This document shows positions 16,815 through 26,923 of a stretch of DNA of 64,000 bases, in pieces. Numbering within the stretch: position 1 is the stretch's first letter; the number at the start of each line of letters is the position of its first letter. The notes beneath the pieces are model-generated. The model was not told the DNA's origin, made no database searches, and saw nothing but the letters and a program-made list of their open reading frames with translations. The translations under genes and the position numbers were made by a program. This DNA is from Parabacteroides faecis (lineage in GTDB: Bacteria > Bacteroidota > Bacteroidia > Bacteroidales > Tannerellaceae), in the NCBI RefSeq assembly GCF_014647375.1, contig NZ_BMPB01000014.1, positions 124,001 to 188,000 of the forward strand, read 5' to 3'.

Positions 16815-18233
16815 ATGTCACAATTATTTCCAACTAATCTGCCTTATAAAGTGGCAGATATGAGTTTGGCAGACTTCGGTCGTAAAGAGATCGAGATCGC
16901 CGAACACGAAATGCCGGGACTGATGGCTCTGCGCCAGAAATATGCCGATCAGAAACCTCTGAAAGGTGCCCGTATCACCGGCTCACTGCACATGACTATC
17001 CAGACTGCAGTGTTAATCGAAACATTAGTTGCGTTGGGAGCAGATGTACGCTGGGCAAGCTGTAACATCTTCTCTACACAGGACCATGCCGCTGCGGCTA
17101 TCGCTGCCGATGGCGTTCCCGTTTTTGCCTGGAAAGGTGAAACGCTGGAAGAATATTGGTGGTGTACCGACATGGCACTTCGTTTCCCCGACGGGAAAGG
17201 CCCTCACATGATTGTTGACGATGGCGGAGATGCCTCTTTATTGGTTCACATGGGATACCGTGCCGAAGATAACGCAGAAACGATCAACCGTAAAGGCGGA
17301 AACCATGAGGAACAGGTAATTCTGGATACTTTACATCGCATCCTGGAAGAAGATAACGGACGCTGGCACCGTACAATTGCAGAAATGAAAGGTGTTTCGG
17401 AAGAGACAACCACCGGTGTACACCGCCTGTATCAGATGATGGAAAAAGGCGAACTGCTGGTTCCGGCTATCAATGTAAACGACTCCGTAACGAAGTCCAA
17501 ATTCGATAACCTGTATGGTTGCCGCGAATCGTTGGCCGACGGTATCAAACGCGCTACCGACGTGATGATCGCCGGTAAAGTCGTTGTCGTTGCCGGATAT
17601 GGCGATGTCGGTAAAGGTTGCGCCCATTCCATGCGTTCCTACGGGGCTCGTGTACTGGTTACGGAAATCGACCCGATCTGTGCTTTGCAGGCCGCTATGG
17701 AAGGCTTCGAAGTAACAACGATGGAAGATGCTGTGAAAGAAGGTAACATCTTCGTTACGACGACCGGTAACTGCGATATCATTACAATCGGTCATATGTC
17801 TCAGATGAAAGACCAGGCTATCGTATGTAATATCGGTCACTTTGACAATGAAATCCAGGTAGACAACCTGATCAACTATCCGAATATCCAGCATACCAAT
17901 ATCAAACCGCAGGTAGACAAATATACTTTCCCGACAGGAAATTCTATCTTCCTGCTGGCAGAAGGCCGTCTGGTTAACTTAGGTTGTGCAACCGGTCACC
18001 CGTCATTCGTGATGAGTAACTCGTTCACCAACCAAGTGCTCGCACAGATGGATTTGTGGCAGATGGCTTATGAAGTAGGTGTTTACCGCCTGCCGAAACG
18101 TCTGGACGAAGAAGTAGCCCGCCTACATCTCGAACGGATCGGAGTGAAACTGTCTAAATTGAGTCCTAAGCAAGCTGAGTATATCGGAGTTCCGGTAGAA
18201 GGCCCATATAAGGCGGATCATTACAGATATTGA
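16815..18233 (+). CDS. ahcY: Adenosylhomocysteinase
   Basis: This cytosolic NAD-dependent enzyme splits S-adenosylhomocysteine into adenosine and homocysteine, which removes the inhibitor of methyltransferases and recycles methionine. The 472-residue length is typical of the long bacterial form. Visible motifs are [16 protein letters not shown] and [15 protein letters not shown] in the substrate domain, the NAD-binding GYGDVGKG (261-268) and the C-terminal KADHYRY, whose Lys and Tyr reach the NAD of the neighbouring subunit. It is monocistronic between its own promoter and a terminator. Confidence 0.97.
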   Translation: MSQLFPTNLPYKVADMSLADFGRKEIEIAEHEMPGLMALRQKYADQKPLKGARITGSLHMTIQTAVLIETLVALGADVRWASCNIFSTQDHAAAAIAADGVPVFAWKGETLEEYWWCTDMALRFPDGKGPHMIVDDGGDASLLVHMGYRAEDNAETINRKGGNHEEQVILDTLHRILEEDNGRWHRTIAEMKGVSEETTTGVHRLYQMMEKGELLVPAINVNDSVTKSKFDNLYGCRESLADGIKRATDVMIAGKVVVVAGYGDVGKGCAHSMRSYGARVLVTEIDPICALQAAMEGFEVTTMEDAVKEGNIFVTTTGNCDIITIGHMSQMKDQAIVCNIGHFDNEIQVDNLINYPNIQHTNIKPQVDKYTFPTGNSIFLLAEGRLVNLGCATGHPSFVMSNSFTNQVLAQMDLWQMAYEVGVYRLPKRLDEEVARLHLERIGVKLSKLSPKQAEYIGVPVEGPYKADHYRY

Positions 18234-18236
18234 AAC

Positions 18237-18290
18237 AAAGAGGACCTGACCAGAGTATTTCCAATACATCTGTCAGGTCCTCTTCTTTAT
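18237..18290. terminator. Terminator between convergent ahcY and the glycan locus
   Basis: Arms AAAGAGGACCTGAC (18237-18250) and GTCAGGTCCTCTT (18272-18284) form a long stem, with extra pairing inside the loop. A T-rich tail follows on the plus strand, and the minus strand ends in TTTGTTT, so it may serve both directions. Confidence 0.8.
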
Positions 18291-18301
18291 TATACGTCTC
18301 T

Positions 18302-19303
18302 TCAAGCTTTCTTCTTGTAATGTTTTTTTAGTTCTGCTTCCACATCTACTTGCTGTTTAAGAATCACTTTGCGGATAAATGCACCGATAAAGCCTATACC
18401 ATATCCTCCCAACTGAATAAAACTGGTCACAATAGAAAGCAATGCGATCGGCAAACTCTTATTAACCCAAAGGGATTCCAGAAAAAGAGCCAGTATATAA
18501 ATTCCCAAAGGGAGTAAAGCCCAGGGACAAACCAAGGACGACAACAGTAAAAAGACCACTCCCAGAACAAAACAAGCAGGTAGCAGATGTACTAATTTCA
18601 AAGAGTCCGGATGCATCTGATATAAATCGACACGAGCCATCCCAAACACATAAACCTGCCTGTAAAATGATTTAAGACTCACCCTACGCTTGTGATAAAC
18701 ATAAGCATCCGGGAACAGTTCCACTGTAAATCCAGCCTTACGGATACGTGTACTCAAGTCGATGTCTTCTCCGAACATATCCTTGAACCCACCCACTTTT
18801 TGATAAACCTCACGGGAGAATCCCATATTGAACGTACGGGGCACGAACTTTTCCAATCCTTTCTTACTTCCCCGGATACCACCGGTAGTCAGAAAAGAGG
18901 TCATCGAATAACTGATCGCTTTCTGCATCAGGGAAAAAGAGGAATGTGCCCTATCCGGACCACCAAAACAATCAGCCTTCGTTTCCTTCAGATAGTTTGT
19001 TACTTTCTCAAAATAATCTTCCGGAATAATACAGTCGGAATCAAAAAACAGTTGGTACTTCCCTTCGGCCCGTTCCATTCCATAATTCCGGGTCAGGCTA
19101 CGACCGGAATTGGGTTTAAAGAAATAACGGATATTCAATCTATCCTCATATTCCTTAACGACCTCATCACAAGGGACGGCAGAGCCGTCTTCCACAATCA
19201 GGACTTCAAAATCCTTACAGGTCTGATTGACCAGACTCTCCAACAATTCACGCACCTCAGCCGGGCGGTTATATACGGGTATTATGATTGAATAAGAAAT
19301 CAT
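18302..19303 (-). CDS. Glycosyltransferase family 2, membrane-anchored
   Basis: The 333-residue protein begins with the GT-A fold typical of GT2: IIPVYNRPAEVRELLESL, EDGS, and a DSD metal-binding motif in LFFDSDCIIPEDYF. It also has the GEDIDLSTRIRKAGF segment common in processive or membrane-attached GT2 enzymes. Residues from about 240 to 310 form two to three hydrophobic segments, so it is probably bound to the inner membrane. It ends the leftward glycan locus, two bases after the YfhO-type gene, and stops against the ahcY terminator. The donor and acceptor cannot be read. Confidence 0.85.
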   Translation of the reverse strand: MISYSIIIPVYNRPAEVRELLESLVNQTCKDFEVLIVEDGSAVPCDEVVKEYEDRLNIRYFFKPNSGRSLTRNYGMERAEGKYQLFFDSDCIIPEDYFEKVTNYLKETKADCFGGPDRAHSSFSLMQKAISYSMTSFLTTGGIRGSKKGLEKFVPRTFNMGFSREVYQKVGGFKDMFGEDIDLSTRIRKAGFTVELFPDAYVYHKRRVSLKSFYRQVYVFGMARVDLYQMHPDSLKLVHLLPACFVLGVVFLLLSSLVCPWALLPLGIYILALFLESLWVNKSLPIALLSIVTSFIQLGGYGIGFIGAFIRKVILKQQVDVEAELKKHYKKKA

Positions 19304-19305
19304 CG

Positions 19306-21840
19306 TTATTTTATTTCTGTAGTAGCAGAACGTTGCTGACGCCAGTATTTCCAGCCGGACCAGCCCACTGCCACAATCAATAATAGCAGGATCAGGAAAG
19401 AGCTATATGCCGAGACATTAGCCGCCAGAACATAAGTATCCGGATGAAAATCAAAAACAATCGTATGTTCTCCTGCCGGAATCAACATAGCACGCAATAT
19501 CCAGTCGGCACGGAAATGGGTTGCGTCTTTTCCATCTATCGTTACTTTCCAGCCCGGATAGTAGATTTCAGAAAATACAGCTAATTGTTCCGAAGAAGCC
19601 TTCGTTTTATATGTCAACCGATTAGGACGGTATTTCTCCAATACAATCGTTGCTGTAGAATCTTTATGAGGGGTGAAGCCTTCCAGGTCTTTTGCAAAAC
19701 TCTTATCCACAACAGCCGTTTCCAGAGGATTGATCGTATTTAAGGCCTCAATCTCCGCATCTGCATTCTCCACAATATCGATCTTATCTACAAACCAGGC
19801 ATTCCCATAAGCAAACGGATTACGGATCGGAGCCTGATCCGGATTATAAATAATATAACGGGTATTCAGCATATTCAGGGAAGGAGAAGCTGCCAGGACA
19901 GGCATTATATCCTGTATTGTTTGTGCCTTCTGCAAAGCTCCGATTATATTACGATATTCGCCATCGAGGCGGTGATCGATCAATTCCTGATAGCGGCGCA
20001 ATTTAACGGCATGATATCCTCCGATAGAATGGTGGAAGTAAGATACGTTGGTGTCCTGCCAGGGATTAGTCAGGCCAAACACACGGTAAGATTCATCCGT
20101 ATCCTTAAATATCTCTTTATCGGCAACGCTTTCCTTATAACTTTCTTCAGCTTTCTCTTTTACATAATTACCATCATTGAGGTAACGACGGTCGACAGAC
20201 CACAAATCAACCAGTATCAACACTGCCATACCGGCACTCACGATCAGGGAAGCCGTCTTTTTATTTTTAGCTTTCCAGTACCAAAGCAATAAAGCTGCTC
20301 CCAATAATATAAAGATCAGAGAGCGTAGCGCATCGGCCGAAGCCAAAGAAGCACGGTCCATCAACAAGGCTGTATAATACCATTCCGGTACCTGATTCTG
20401 GAACTGTGCATCATATACAGAATGGAAATTCAACAATAACGAAGGTATCAAGAAGATAATCAGACAAATACCTCCCGTTATACCCACAGACCACAAAAAG
20501 CCATTCTTCATTGTTTTATCATCGACATTTCCTCTGAATATCTCCCGTAATCCCCAAATACCAACAATAGGGAATACAAATCCGGGAATAACCAGAGCCA
20601 TCTCCACCGTTCTGAACTTATTATACAAAGGCAGATAATGGAACATAATATCATTAAACGCATCGAAATTACGTCCCAATGCCAGGAATGTCAGGAAAAT
20701 AGAACCTGCGAACAACCACCATTTCATCGGATTACGCACCACAAACATTCCAAATACAAACAAGAAACACACCAATGCCCCAAAGTAAACAGGACCCGAC
20801 GTAAACGGTTTATCTCCCCAATAGGTATAAGTCTGTACCTCTTTCCCTACTTGTGCCCCATTTTTCTTCAATTCTTTATATAATTCGGAAGAGCTATCCA
20901 GCGTACCTCCTGAACTACCACCATATACATCCGGGATCATAACAGTCAGCAGTTCCTTCCAACCGTAACTCCACTGAAATGCATAATCTTTATCCAACCC
21001 GGAAGATGCTTTTTCCACCTTTCCCGTTTCATCCGGTTTCGGAGTCAGTTCCGACGCCCCACGAATCGAGTGTTGGCCAAGGTCCCAGTTAGCATACATA
21101 TCCTTCGCATTAGGTAATACTGCCAGAGCAACGCAAGCAAGCATTATCAAAGAAGTTTTCAGCCACTCTCTTGTTTCTTTTTCCTTTAGCTTTTTTATTG
21201 TATACCCAATATATATAAACAAACATAGCAAAACCAGATAATAAGTAATCTGTATATGTCCGTTCATCAAAGAGAAAGCAACTCCCAGAAGAAATAAAAC
21301 AGCCCCCCAAAGCCATTTCCTTTTAAACAGCAAAAACATTCCCGCTAACGTTACAGGCATATATCCAATCACATAAGCCTTTACGATATGTCCGGCTTCA
21401 ATAATAATAATATTATATGAGGCAAAAGCAAAGGCTATTGCTCCCGCAATTGCCAGCCACCAATTCACCCCCATCACACACATCAACAGATAAAAACAAA
21501 CCAAACCAACAAAAACCATTGCTGCATGCGTATATCCCGGAGCCTTCAACCATCCATCAATGATGCTATAAGAAGGTAATTCGGGTGCAGGATTTCCATA
21601 TCCAGGTCCATAAGGCATTCCTGAGAACATAGCGTCCGACCAGACACTAAACTCCCCAGGTTCAGCCGTCTTGGCATATTTATCTACCTGACTACCGCCC
21701 ATACCTGCCGCTTTCACATTATCACCTTGTCTAATGACTTTTCCGTCAAATACAGCCGGAGAGAAATAAGCCATTACCAACCCTAAAAATAAAATCAGGG
21801 CAGCAACATGCTTACCCACATTTTTCATAATACTATGCAT
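19306..21840 (-). CDS. YfhO-type polytopic membrane protein (probable GT-C fold)
   Basis: The 844-residue protein has an N-terminal membrane helix (VAALILFLGLVMAYF), a soluble loop with GQ-rich and acidic segments, about a dozen further helices and a C-terminal beta-rich domain containing YPGWKVTIDGK, followed by a last membrane helix and a basic tail. This layout and the tail motif match the YfhO family. YfhO proteins are proposed GT-C-type enzymes that move sugars from a lipid carrier onto an extracytoplasmic acceptor. An in-frame ATG at 21828 is an alternative start. The gene lies between two GT2 genes in one transcription unit. It is the only large non-flippase membrane protein in the locus. 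Confidence 0.75.
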   Translation of the reverse strand: MHSIMKNVGKHVAALILFLGLVMAYFSPAVFDGKVIRQGDNVKAAGMGGSQVDKYAKTAEPGEFSVWSDAMFSGMPYGPGYGNPAPELPSYSIIDGWLKAPGYTHAAMVFVGLVCFYLLMCVMGVNWWLAIAGAIAFAFASYNIIIIEAGHIVKAYVIGYMPVTLAGMFLLFKRKWLWGAVLFLLGVAFSLMNGHIQITYYLVLLCLFIYIGYTIKKLKEKETREWLKTSLIMLACVALAVLPNAKDMYANWDLGQHSIRGASELTPKPDETGKVEKASSGLDKDYAFQWSYGWKELLTVMIPDVYGGSSGGTLDSSSELYKELKKNGAQVGKEVQTYTYWGDKPFTSGPVYFGALVCFLFVFGMFVVRNPMKWWLFAGSIFLTFLALGRNFDAFNDIMFHYLPLYNKFRTVEMALVIPGFVFPIVGIWGLREIFRGNVDDKTMKNGFLWSVGITGGICLIIFLIPSLLLNFHSVYDAQFQNQVPEWYYTALLMDRASLASADALRSLIFILLGAALLLWYWKAKNKKTASLIVSAGMAVLILVDLWSVDRRYLNDGNYVKEKAEESYKESVADKEIFKDTDESYRVFGLTNPWQDTNVSYFHHSIGGYHAVKLRRYQELIDHRLDGEYRNIIGALQKAQTIQDIMPVLAASPSLNMLNTRYIIYNPDQAPIRNPFAYGNAWFVDKIDIVENADAEIEALNTINPLETAVVDKSFAKDLEGFTPHKDSTATIVLEKYRPNRLTYKTKASSEQLAVFSEIYYPGWKVTIDGKDATHFRADWILRAMLIPAGEHTIVFDFHPDTYVLAANVSAYSSFLILLLLIVAVGWSGWKYWRQQRSATTEIK

Positions 21841-21868
21841 AATATGTATCTTCTATATATTGTTTCGT

Positions 21869-22627
21869 TTATACTCTTCCTTTCACCCACTTTGCAAAAT
21901 AAAAGCGAATGGCAAACCACACATGAAGCAGGGATGTTGATACAGTCCCGTAATACCGGCACATTATATCATATCTTTCTTTCAATGAGGCTTTACGCTG
22001 AGTCGTACTGACTCCGCCATCCAGAAAATTAGACAGGGTCATCCGTGTATTATATATTCTCTTCGCCTGTTTCATACACCGGATACACCAATCAAAATCA
22101 GCAGAATAACGATATGTTAAATCATATAACGGAGCAATTGTCCGTTTTGTTATAAATGACTGATGACAAACCAACATTCCCATCCGAAATTTCTTCCATG
22201 TTAGTTTATCCGGAGCTTTCAACCTCCGTTTCCCCAGCGATTTTCCTTCTTCATCGATAAGAATAGTTTCCCCGTAAATAATATCAGGCAGCACTTTCTT
22301 TTTTTGAATTAAGGAAGCAACACCTTGTACGGTGTCAGAAGTATATAAAGAATCACCGGCATTAACAAACCACACATAATCCCCTGTAGCCTTTTGAAGC
22401 CCTTTATTCATTGCATCGTATATACCTTTATCCGGTTCACTGACCCAATAAGAAACTCCGGAAGCGTATTGTTTGATAATATCTACAGTCCCATCGGTCG
22501 ACCCTCCGTCAATAATAATATATTCGATATTCGGATACGACTGGCTCAACACATTCAAAATGGTCGACTCCACCCAGCGGGAAGCGTTATATGTTATTGT
22601 AATGATCGAGAAAACAGGTTGTTGCAT
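21869..22627 (-). CDS. Glycosyltransferase family 2 (WcaE-like)
   Basis: The 252-residue GT2 enzyme starts with FSIITITYNASRWVE and has IIIDGGSTDGTVDI, SEPDKGIYDAMNKGL and VWFVNAGDSLY, the pattern of the WcaE-like branch. It lacks a membrane segment and probably acts at the inner leaflet on a lipid-linked glycan. It lies 37 bases after the preceding glycosyltransferase gene and 28 bases before the YfhO-type gene. Specificity is unknown. Confidence 0.85.
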   Translation of the reverse strand: MQQPVFSIITITYNASRWVESTILNVLSQSYPNIEYIIIDGGSTDGTVDIIKQYASGVSYWVSEPDKGIYDAMNKGLQKATGDYVWFVNAGDSLYTSDTVQGVASLIQKKKVLPDIIYGETILIDEEGKSLGKRRLKAPDKLTWKKFRMGMLVCHQSFITKRTIAPLYDLTYRYSADFDWCIRCMKQAKRIYNTRMTLSNFLDGGVSTTQRKASLKERYDIMCRYYGTVSTSLLHVWFAIRFYFAKWVKGRV

Positions 22628-22665
22628 TTATGTAGCTATTCTATAATTATATTTAGAATCATCAT

Positions 22666-23604
22666 TTATTTCAATTTTGCCTTCACAAAATTAACTATCA
22701 TTTGTGGATTATGAATTGCTTTTTTTATTCCTTTCAACCTGGCCCCCAATATCTCTTTTGACAAGGACCATTTTAAATTATACCAAAAACCGGAATGATG
22801 AACTTTATGCTCATCCACTATATACTTATACATTGAATACTTCGAACGTCCCTGAAAATGCAAACAATAAAATCGAACCAGGGATTGATCATTCATTAAT
22901 TTTCCATACGGAAGATTATCTATCCAATAAACCTTCTTTTTACCGTCTTCCATTTCGAAACCCTGCCCCCATGTAATACATCCGTCAAAACATGTACCGT
23001 TCGTCGGAATAGCAATGTCTATCACATTGCATTTTGTATTATCCTGAAACCAGACAAATGCAACCATATCACATACACCGCCCAATTGTTTATTATCAAT
23101 AATCTCTTGATACATAGATTCCATCTTGTTTAAAAGAATATCTTCTGTATACATAGACATCAGATATTCACAAAAATCAGATATAGAAGATATATTGAAT
23201 AAAGCGCAGCCAGGCCCTTGTTTATTGCATGTAGTAAAGTCATAAGATATATATTGTTGCATGACTTCATCAATATTACAATACAGCAATACATCAGAAT
23301 CCATACAAAGAAAATTCTCTATTTTCTGAGTTTTTACAAAATCCCGAATGCAAAACCATCTCTGAAAACATATCAATTCATAATCATAGGGATTAGATGA
23401 CATATGTATATAAGCCATCTTAAAAGCATCAGCTCCTTTCGAATAATCATCAATATTGTAATGCTCTACAAAACAATATTTATCAGTAGAAGCATCACTG
23501 ATCAAACAAATTCTAGTATGAGGATTAAATAAACGGATTTGTTCTAAAACAAGCTTCAGATAAAATGTATCTCCCCTATGTACTATGATTATCGGTATAT
23601 TCAT
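22666..23604 (-). CDS. Putative glycosyltransferase (GT-A fold, unassigned family)
   Basis: The 312-residue protein opens with IPIIIVHRGDTFYLKLVLEQ and carries a DSD motif in FLCMDSDVLLY, the metal and nucleotide-sugar site of GT-A enzymes. Near residues 220-245 it has GCITWGQGFEMEDG. The C-terminal third is basic. No membrane span is present. I cannot place it in a named family. It starts five bases after the stop of the aminotransferase gene and is part of the AT-rich block. Base composition is clearly lower in GC than in flanking housekeeping genes. Confidence 0.65.
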   Translation of the reverse strand: MNIPIIIVHRGDTFYLKLVLEQIRLFNPHTRICLISDASTDKYCFVEHYNIDDYSKGADAFKMAYIHMSSNPYDYELICFQRWFCIRDFVKTQKIENFLCMDSDVLLYCNIDEVMQQYISYDFTTCNKQGPGCALFNISSISDFCEYLMSMYTEDILLNKMESMYQEIIDNKQLGGVCDMVAFVWFQDNTKCNVIDIAIPTNGTCFDGCITWGQGFEMEDGKKKVYWIDNLPYGKLMNDQSLVRFYCLHFQGRSKYSMYKYIVDEHKVHHSGFWYNLKWSLSKEILGARLKGIKKAIHNPQMIVNFVKAKLK

Positions 23605-23609
23605 TGTTA

Positions 23610-24689
23610 TTAAAACTTATTTAAGACTTCTATTACTTTAGAAACATCATCTAAAGTATGCCCATATGATATAGGAAGACTCAATGTTGTCTTATGTATT
23701 TCTTCTGATAATGGATATTCACCCTCAAAAAGACCTTCCATCGCTTTTTGTTTATGAGGGGGAATCGGATAATGAATATCTGTTTTAATTCCATTTTTAA
23801 GAAGATATTCCTTCAAATCATCTCTTTTAGGATGACGTATATTAAAAATATGATATACGTCAAAATAATCAGGAGAAACTACCGGTTTTATAAAATCCTC
23901 TTTTAGTTCCTTCAAATAAATATCAGCCAATTCTCTTTTATGTGAATTAATCCGATCCAAATATTTAAGTTTTACATTCAACAATGATGCTTGAATTTCA
24001 TCCAAACGCGAATTATAACCTATATAATCATTCTGATATTTAATCTTTGAACCATAATTTCTCAAAGCTTTAAATAGTTCTTTTTTATCAGAATCATTTG
24101 TCGTAATTGCACCAGCATCACCTAAAGCTCCTAAATTTTTAGTTGGATAAAAAGAGAAAGCTCCTATACCAAATGTTCCTACCTTCCGTCCTTTAAACAT
24201 TGCACCATGAGCCTGTGCACAATCTTCGATGACAGGTAAAGCATATTTATCAGCAATCCCCATGATACTCCTCATATCACAAGCTTTTCCATATAAATGG
24301 ACAACCATGATAGCACATGTATTTTTCGTTATTTTCTCCTCTATGTTTAAAGGATCAATATTATAAGTATGAATATCAGGTTCTACTAAAACAGGTTTAA
24401 GATCACATTGAAGAATAGACAAAATTGTTGCTATATAAGTATTTGACGGGACAAGTACTTCACTACCTTTCGGGAAACCATAACTACGCAAGGCCAACAT
24501 TAGAGCATCCAGCCCAGAAGCGACTCCTATACAATGTTTTACCCCACAGTATTGTGCAAAAGCATCTTCAAAAGAAACAACTTGTTTACCAAGAATATAC
24601 CAACCACTATTCAGTAATTCCCTAAAACACTGCATGTATTCATCTTCGAAAGATTTATTCAATCTTCCTAAACTCTCATATTCAATCAT
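23610..24689 (-). CDS. fdtB: DegT/DnrJ/EryC1 sugar aminotransferase (FdtB/QdtB-like)
   Basis: This PLP enzyme of 359 residues aminates a keto sugar nucleotide. The active-site Lys184 lies in [13 protein letters not shown], and the cofactor-binding [10 protein letters not shown] and EDCAQAHG segments are present. It follows directly an FdtA-type 3,4-ketoisomerase gene with an 8-base overlap, so the pair should convert dTDP-4-keto-6-deoxyglucose to a dTDP-3-amino-3,6-dideoxyhexose (Fuc3N or Qui3N). The ATG at 24689 gives the usual N-terminus [11 protein letters not shown]; earlier starts at 24698 and 24719 lie further inside fdtA. The stereochemistry of the product cannot be read from sequence. 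Confidence 0.8.
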   Translation of the reverse strand: MIEYESLGRLNKSFEDEYMQCFRELLNSGWYILGKQVVSFEDAFAQYCGVKHCIGVASGLDALMLALRSYGFPKGSEVLVPSNTYIATILSILQCDLKPVLVEPDIHTYNIDPLNIEEKITKNTCAIMVVHLYGKACDMRSIMGIADKYALPVIEDCAQAHGAMFKGRKVGTFGIGAFSFYPTKNLGALGDAGAITTNDSDKKELFKALRNYGSKIKYQNDYIGYNSRLDEIQASLLNVKLKYLDRINSHKRELADIYLKELKEDFIKPVVSPDYFDVYHIFNIRHPKRDDLKEYLLKNGIKTDIHYPIPPHKQKAMEGLFEGEYPLSEEIHKTTLSLPISYGHTLDDVSKVIEVLNKF

Positions 24690-25047
24690 AAGGCTCATAA
24701 ATATAATCGTTCGAATCAAAAAATTCAGAGGCTAATACCATTAAAATAGCATCTTTGCTAAAATGGTGCATAATATGCCAATCCGTAGGTTCCAGGATCA
24801 GGCATTTGTGCGGAGAATCCAATACAAATTCTTGTTTTTCCGCTCCTGTATTATTGGATATCGTACAATGTCCTTGCAAACAAATAGCTGCCTGTACTGT
24901 TTTATGATGGCGATGTCCTCCTCTTACAGAATCATCAACGCCATATATATAAAATATTCGTTTTATATCAAACGGTAATACCTTTTCTACCACAGTCAGA
25001 TTTCCACGCTTATCTGTAAATGTTTTTAAATCTATTATATGAGCCAT
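24682..25047 (-). CDS. fdtA: dTDP-4-keto-6-deoxyhexose 3,4-ketoisomerase (WxcM/FdtA-like)
   Basis: The 121-residue single-domain cupin isomerises dTDP-4-keto-6-deoxyglucose to the 3-keto form. It has the family features [12 protein letters not shown] at residues 10-21, [30 protein letters not shown] with the His pair of the active site (shown here only in part: [12 protein letters not shown]), and [21 protein letters not shown]. The end overlaps the aminotransferase gene. Whether it is of FdtA (galacto) or QdtA (gluco) type cannot be decided by eye. The required RmlA/RmlB enzymes are not encoded in the window. Confidence 0.85.
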   Translation of the reverse strand: MAHIIDLKTFTDKRGNLTVVEKVLPFDIKRIFYIYGVDDSVRGGHRHHKTVQAAICLQGHCTISNNTGAEKQEFVLDSPHKCLILEPTDWHIMHHFSKDAILMVLASEFFDSNDYIYEPYD

Positions 25048-25050
25048 ATT

Positions 25051-26025
25051 TTAATTTTCATGTAACAACTTAATATAATGTTTTTCTCTTAATCCGCGAC
25101 GAACCAAAAGTTCAAGCAGATATTTATAATATTTCAACCCATGCAAATATAACTCAGAGGTTTGTATTACAGGATATTTACTTCTTATTTGTTTTATTTC
25201 TTTCACATATGGTTTAAAGAGCAATAAAATTGATGAATCATTTCTTTCATAATAAGGGCGTGGAGAGAAAAAGTCTGGAGATACAAAGACAAAAGAGTGA
25301 AAATGGAAAAAGATAACTGAAAATTTTTTATTTGTATTCAATTCAGTACCTATTACCTTATCATCTTCCTGTTCAAACTTATATTGTTGCATATTCCAGG
25401 GAGCAACCCCACCTCCTAAATTTTGAGAGACAAAGACTCCTTCAAAACGATTAGGCCAATCATCCAGATATTTCTGATCTCCAAAACGTCCGTCTTCAAA
25501 CCGAGCATAACACCATTCAAGACAGGCATTACGCCACCATTCTAAAACAGTTCGTCCTTGCCTATTATTTTTAAAGGTAACGAACTGTACACAATATATC
25601 CCTGTCTTCACACTTTGGTCATATTGCCGGGTATATCGATGAGGAGTTATCAGCACTGAGTTTTCTCCCATTTCGTCCAGCAAGACTTGAGGTGATGAAA
25701 AAAAGTACAAATCTGAATCCAGATACGTACAATGATCTACATTATAATGATCTAATACATATAATATGGTTGAAGAAGAACAGGTCCAGCAGTATTCAGC
25801 TCTTGTACGAGTCGGTTTTACCCTTAACAATTCTTCATCTTCAAACTCAGACAAAGAAATTACTGTGACATTCTTCAACTGCAATGCCTGTAAAATCGAA
25901 TAGCACTTATCATTAAAAGCAAATATATATAAATGGAAATCCTTACAATGTTGACTTAACGAATTATACATCGCTAAACCTCTTGAAAGATAAACAGAGT
26001 CAAAAAGGGTACAAAAATTAAGCAT
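25051..26025 (-). CDS. Putative glycosyltransferase (GT8-like)
   Basis: The 324-residue protein has the layout of a retaining GT-A enzyme: an N-terminal LNFCTLFDSVYLSRGLAMYNS, a DSD motif in CTYLDSDLYFF, then SVLITPHRY and GIYCVQFVTFKNN, with a region near residue 230 rich in Phe and His (VIFFHFHSFVFV). The pattern resembles uncharacterised GT8-like proteins of polysaccharide loci. There is no membrane span. It sits three bases from fdtA and one base from the neighbouring glycosyltransferase gene, in the same operon. The donor sugar is unknown. Confidence 0.65.
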   Translation of the reverse strand: MLNFCTLFDSVYLSRGLAMYNSLSQHCKDFHLYIFAFNDKCYSILQALQLKNVTVISLSEFEDEELLRVKPTRTRAEYCWTCSSSTILYVLDHYNVDHCTYLDSDLYFFSSPQVLLDEMGENSVLITPHRYTRQYDQSVKTGIYCVQFVTFKNNRQGRTVLEWWRNACLEWCYARFEDGRFGDQKYLDDWPNRFEGVFVSQNLGGGVAPWNMQQYKFEQEDDKVIGTELNTNKKFSVIFFHFHSFVFVSPDFFSPRPYYERNDSSILLLFKPYVKEIKQIRSKYPVIQTSELYLHGLKYYKYLLELLVRRGLREKHYIKLLHEN

Positions 26026-26026
26026 A

Positions 26027-26923
26027 TCAACTAATTTTGAAAATACGTTTCAGTCTGGCCTTTACTTTATAGTAAAACATTATATATCTAAAATAATAAA
26101 TAAAAGCATCTCTTCCCTGCTTCGATTCTTGAATATCTATATTAGAAAGTACTATAGGTGAATTAGTCAAAGGTACATCAAACATCTCATTAGTACTACA
26201 ATGAGTACCACTCCCATCCATTCCTATTTGATTTACCAAAGATCGGCCTGGATATAATGTTAACTTATGATGTAAAAATGCCGATGCATACCAACGAACT
26301 GCCCACGAATTATTCTTCCCTTCAATTTGATGTTTTAGCATTCGAAAATAAGGATAAGAGTAATTGAAATCAAATTGTTTTTTCAGACCTCGTTTTTCTA
26401 TTTCTTTTAATAATGCTTCCCCGTTCGAGCTAAATAAATCCCAACCGCGCTTCCAAGTAGCCCATCCCCAACAATCGGCTCCTTTTATAAAGAACGTCTC
26501 AGGTAGTACTCGTTTTACGGGATATACATATCCATGAATACAAATTACCTGATCCTTTTTTTCATAAAAGTTCAGTGCCTCATTCATATACTTAAGAAAG
26601 TAAGGAGAGACAACCAGATCATCTTCTAAAACGATTACCCTCCCGTATTGATTTACTACAGATGTCACACCGTCAATAATATTCTTTGCTAATCCCCAAT
26701 TATTCGTGCGTTCCTTAATAGAAACAGTTTTAAACCCTGTAACAGATTTCAAGTAATGACGAACTAATCCGACTTCATATATAGTTTTTTCATCTTTACC
26801 ACCATCCGAATAAACTATCAATTCACTCTCTGATACATATTCATTCTGTAATAAAGCATTTATAACCTCCTGTACATGAAATAGACGATTATATGTAAAC
26901 AATAGGATTGGTGATAGTTCCAT
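26027..26923 (-). CDS. GNT-I-like glycosyltransferase
   Basis: The 298-residue protein resembles bacterial relatives of alpha-1,3-mannosyl-glycoprotein N-acetylglucosaminyltransferase I. Evidence is the start LSPILLFTYNRLFHVQEVI, SDGGKDE, NNWGLAKNIIDG, an acidic metal site VIVLEDDLVVSPYFL and the GADCWGWATWKRGWDLF segment, which is typical of this group. No signal or membrane span is present. It ends one base before the GT8-like gene and begins directly after the WecE-like gene. Specificity is unknown. Confidence 0.75.
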   Translation of the reverse strand: MELSPILLFTYNRLFHVQEVINALLQNEYVSESELIVYSDGGKDEKTIYEVGLVRHYLKSVTGFKTVSIKERTNNWGLAKNIIDGVTSVVNQYGRVIVLEDDLVVSPYFLKYMNEALNFYEKKDQVICIHGYVYPVKRVLPETFFIKGADCWGWATWKRGWDLFSSNGEALLKEIEKRGLKKQFDFNYSYPYFRMLKHQIEGKNNSWAVRWYASAFLHHKLTLYPGRSLVNQIGMDGSGTHCSTNEMFDVPLTNSPIVLSNIDIQESKQGRDAFIYYFRYIMFYYKVKARLKRIFKIS

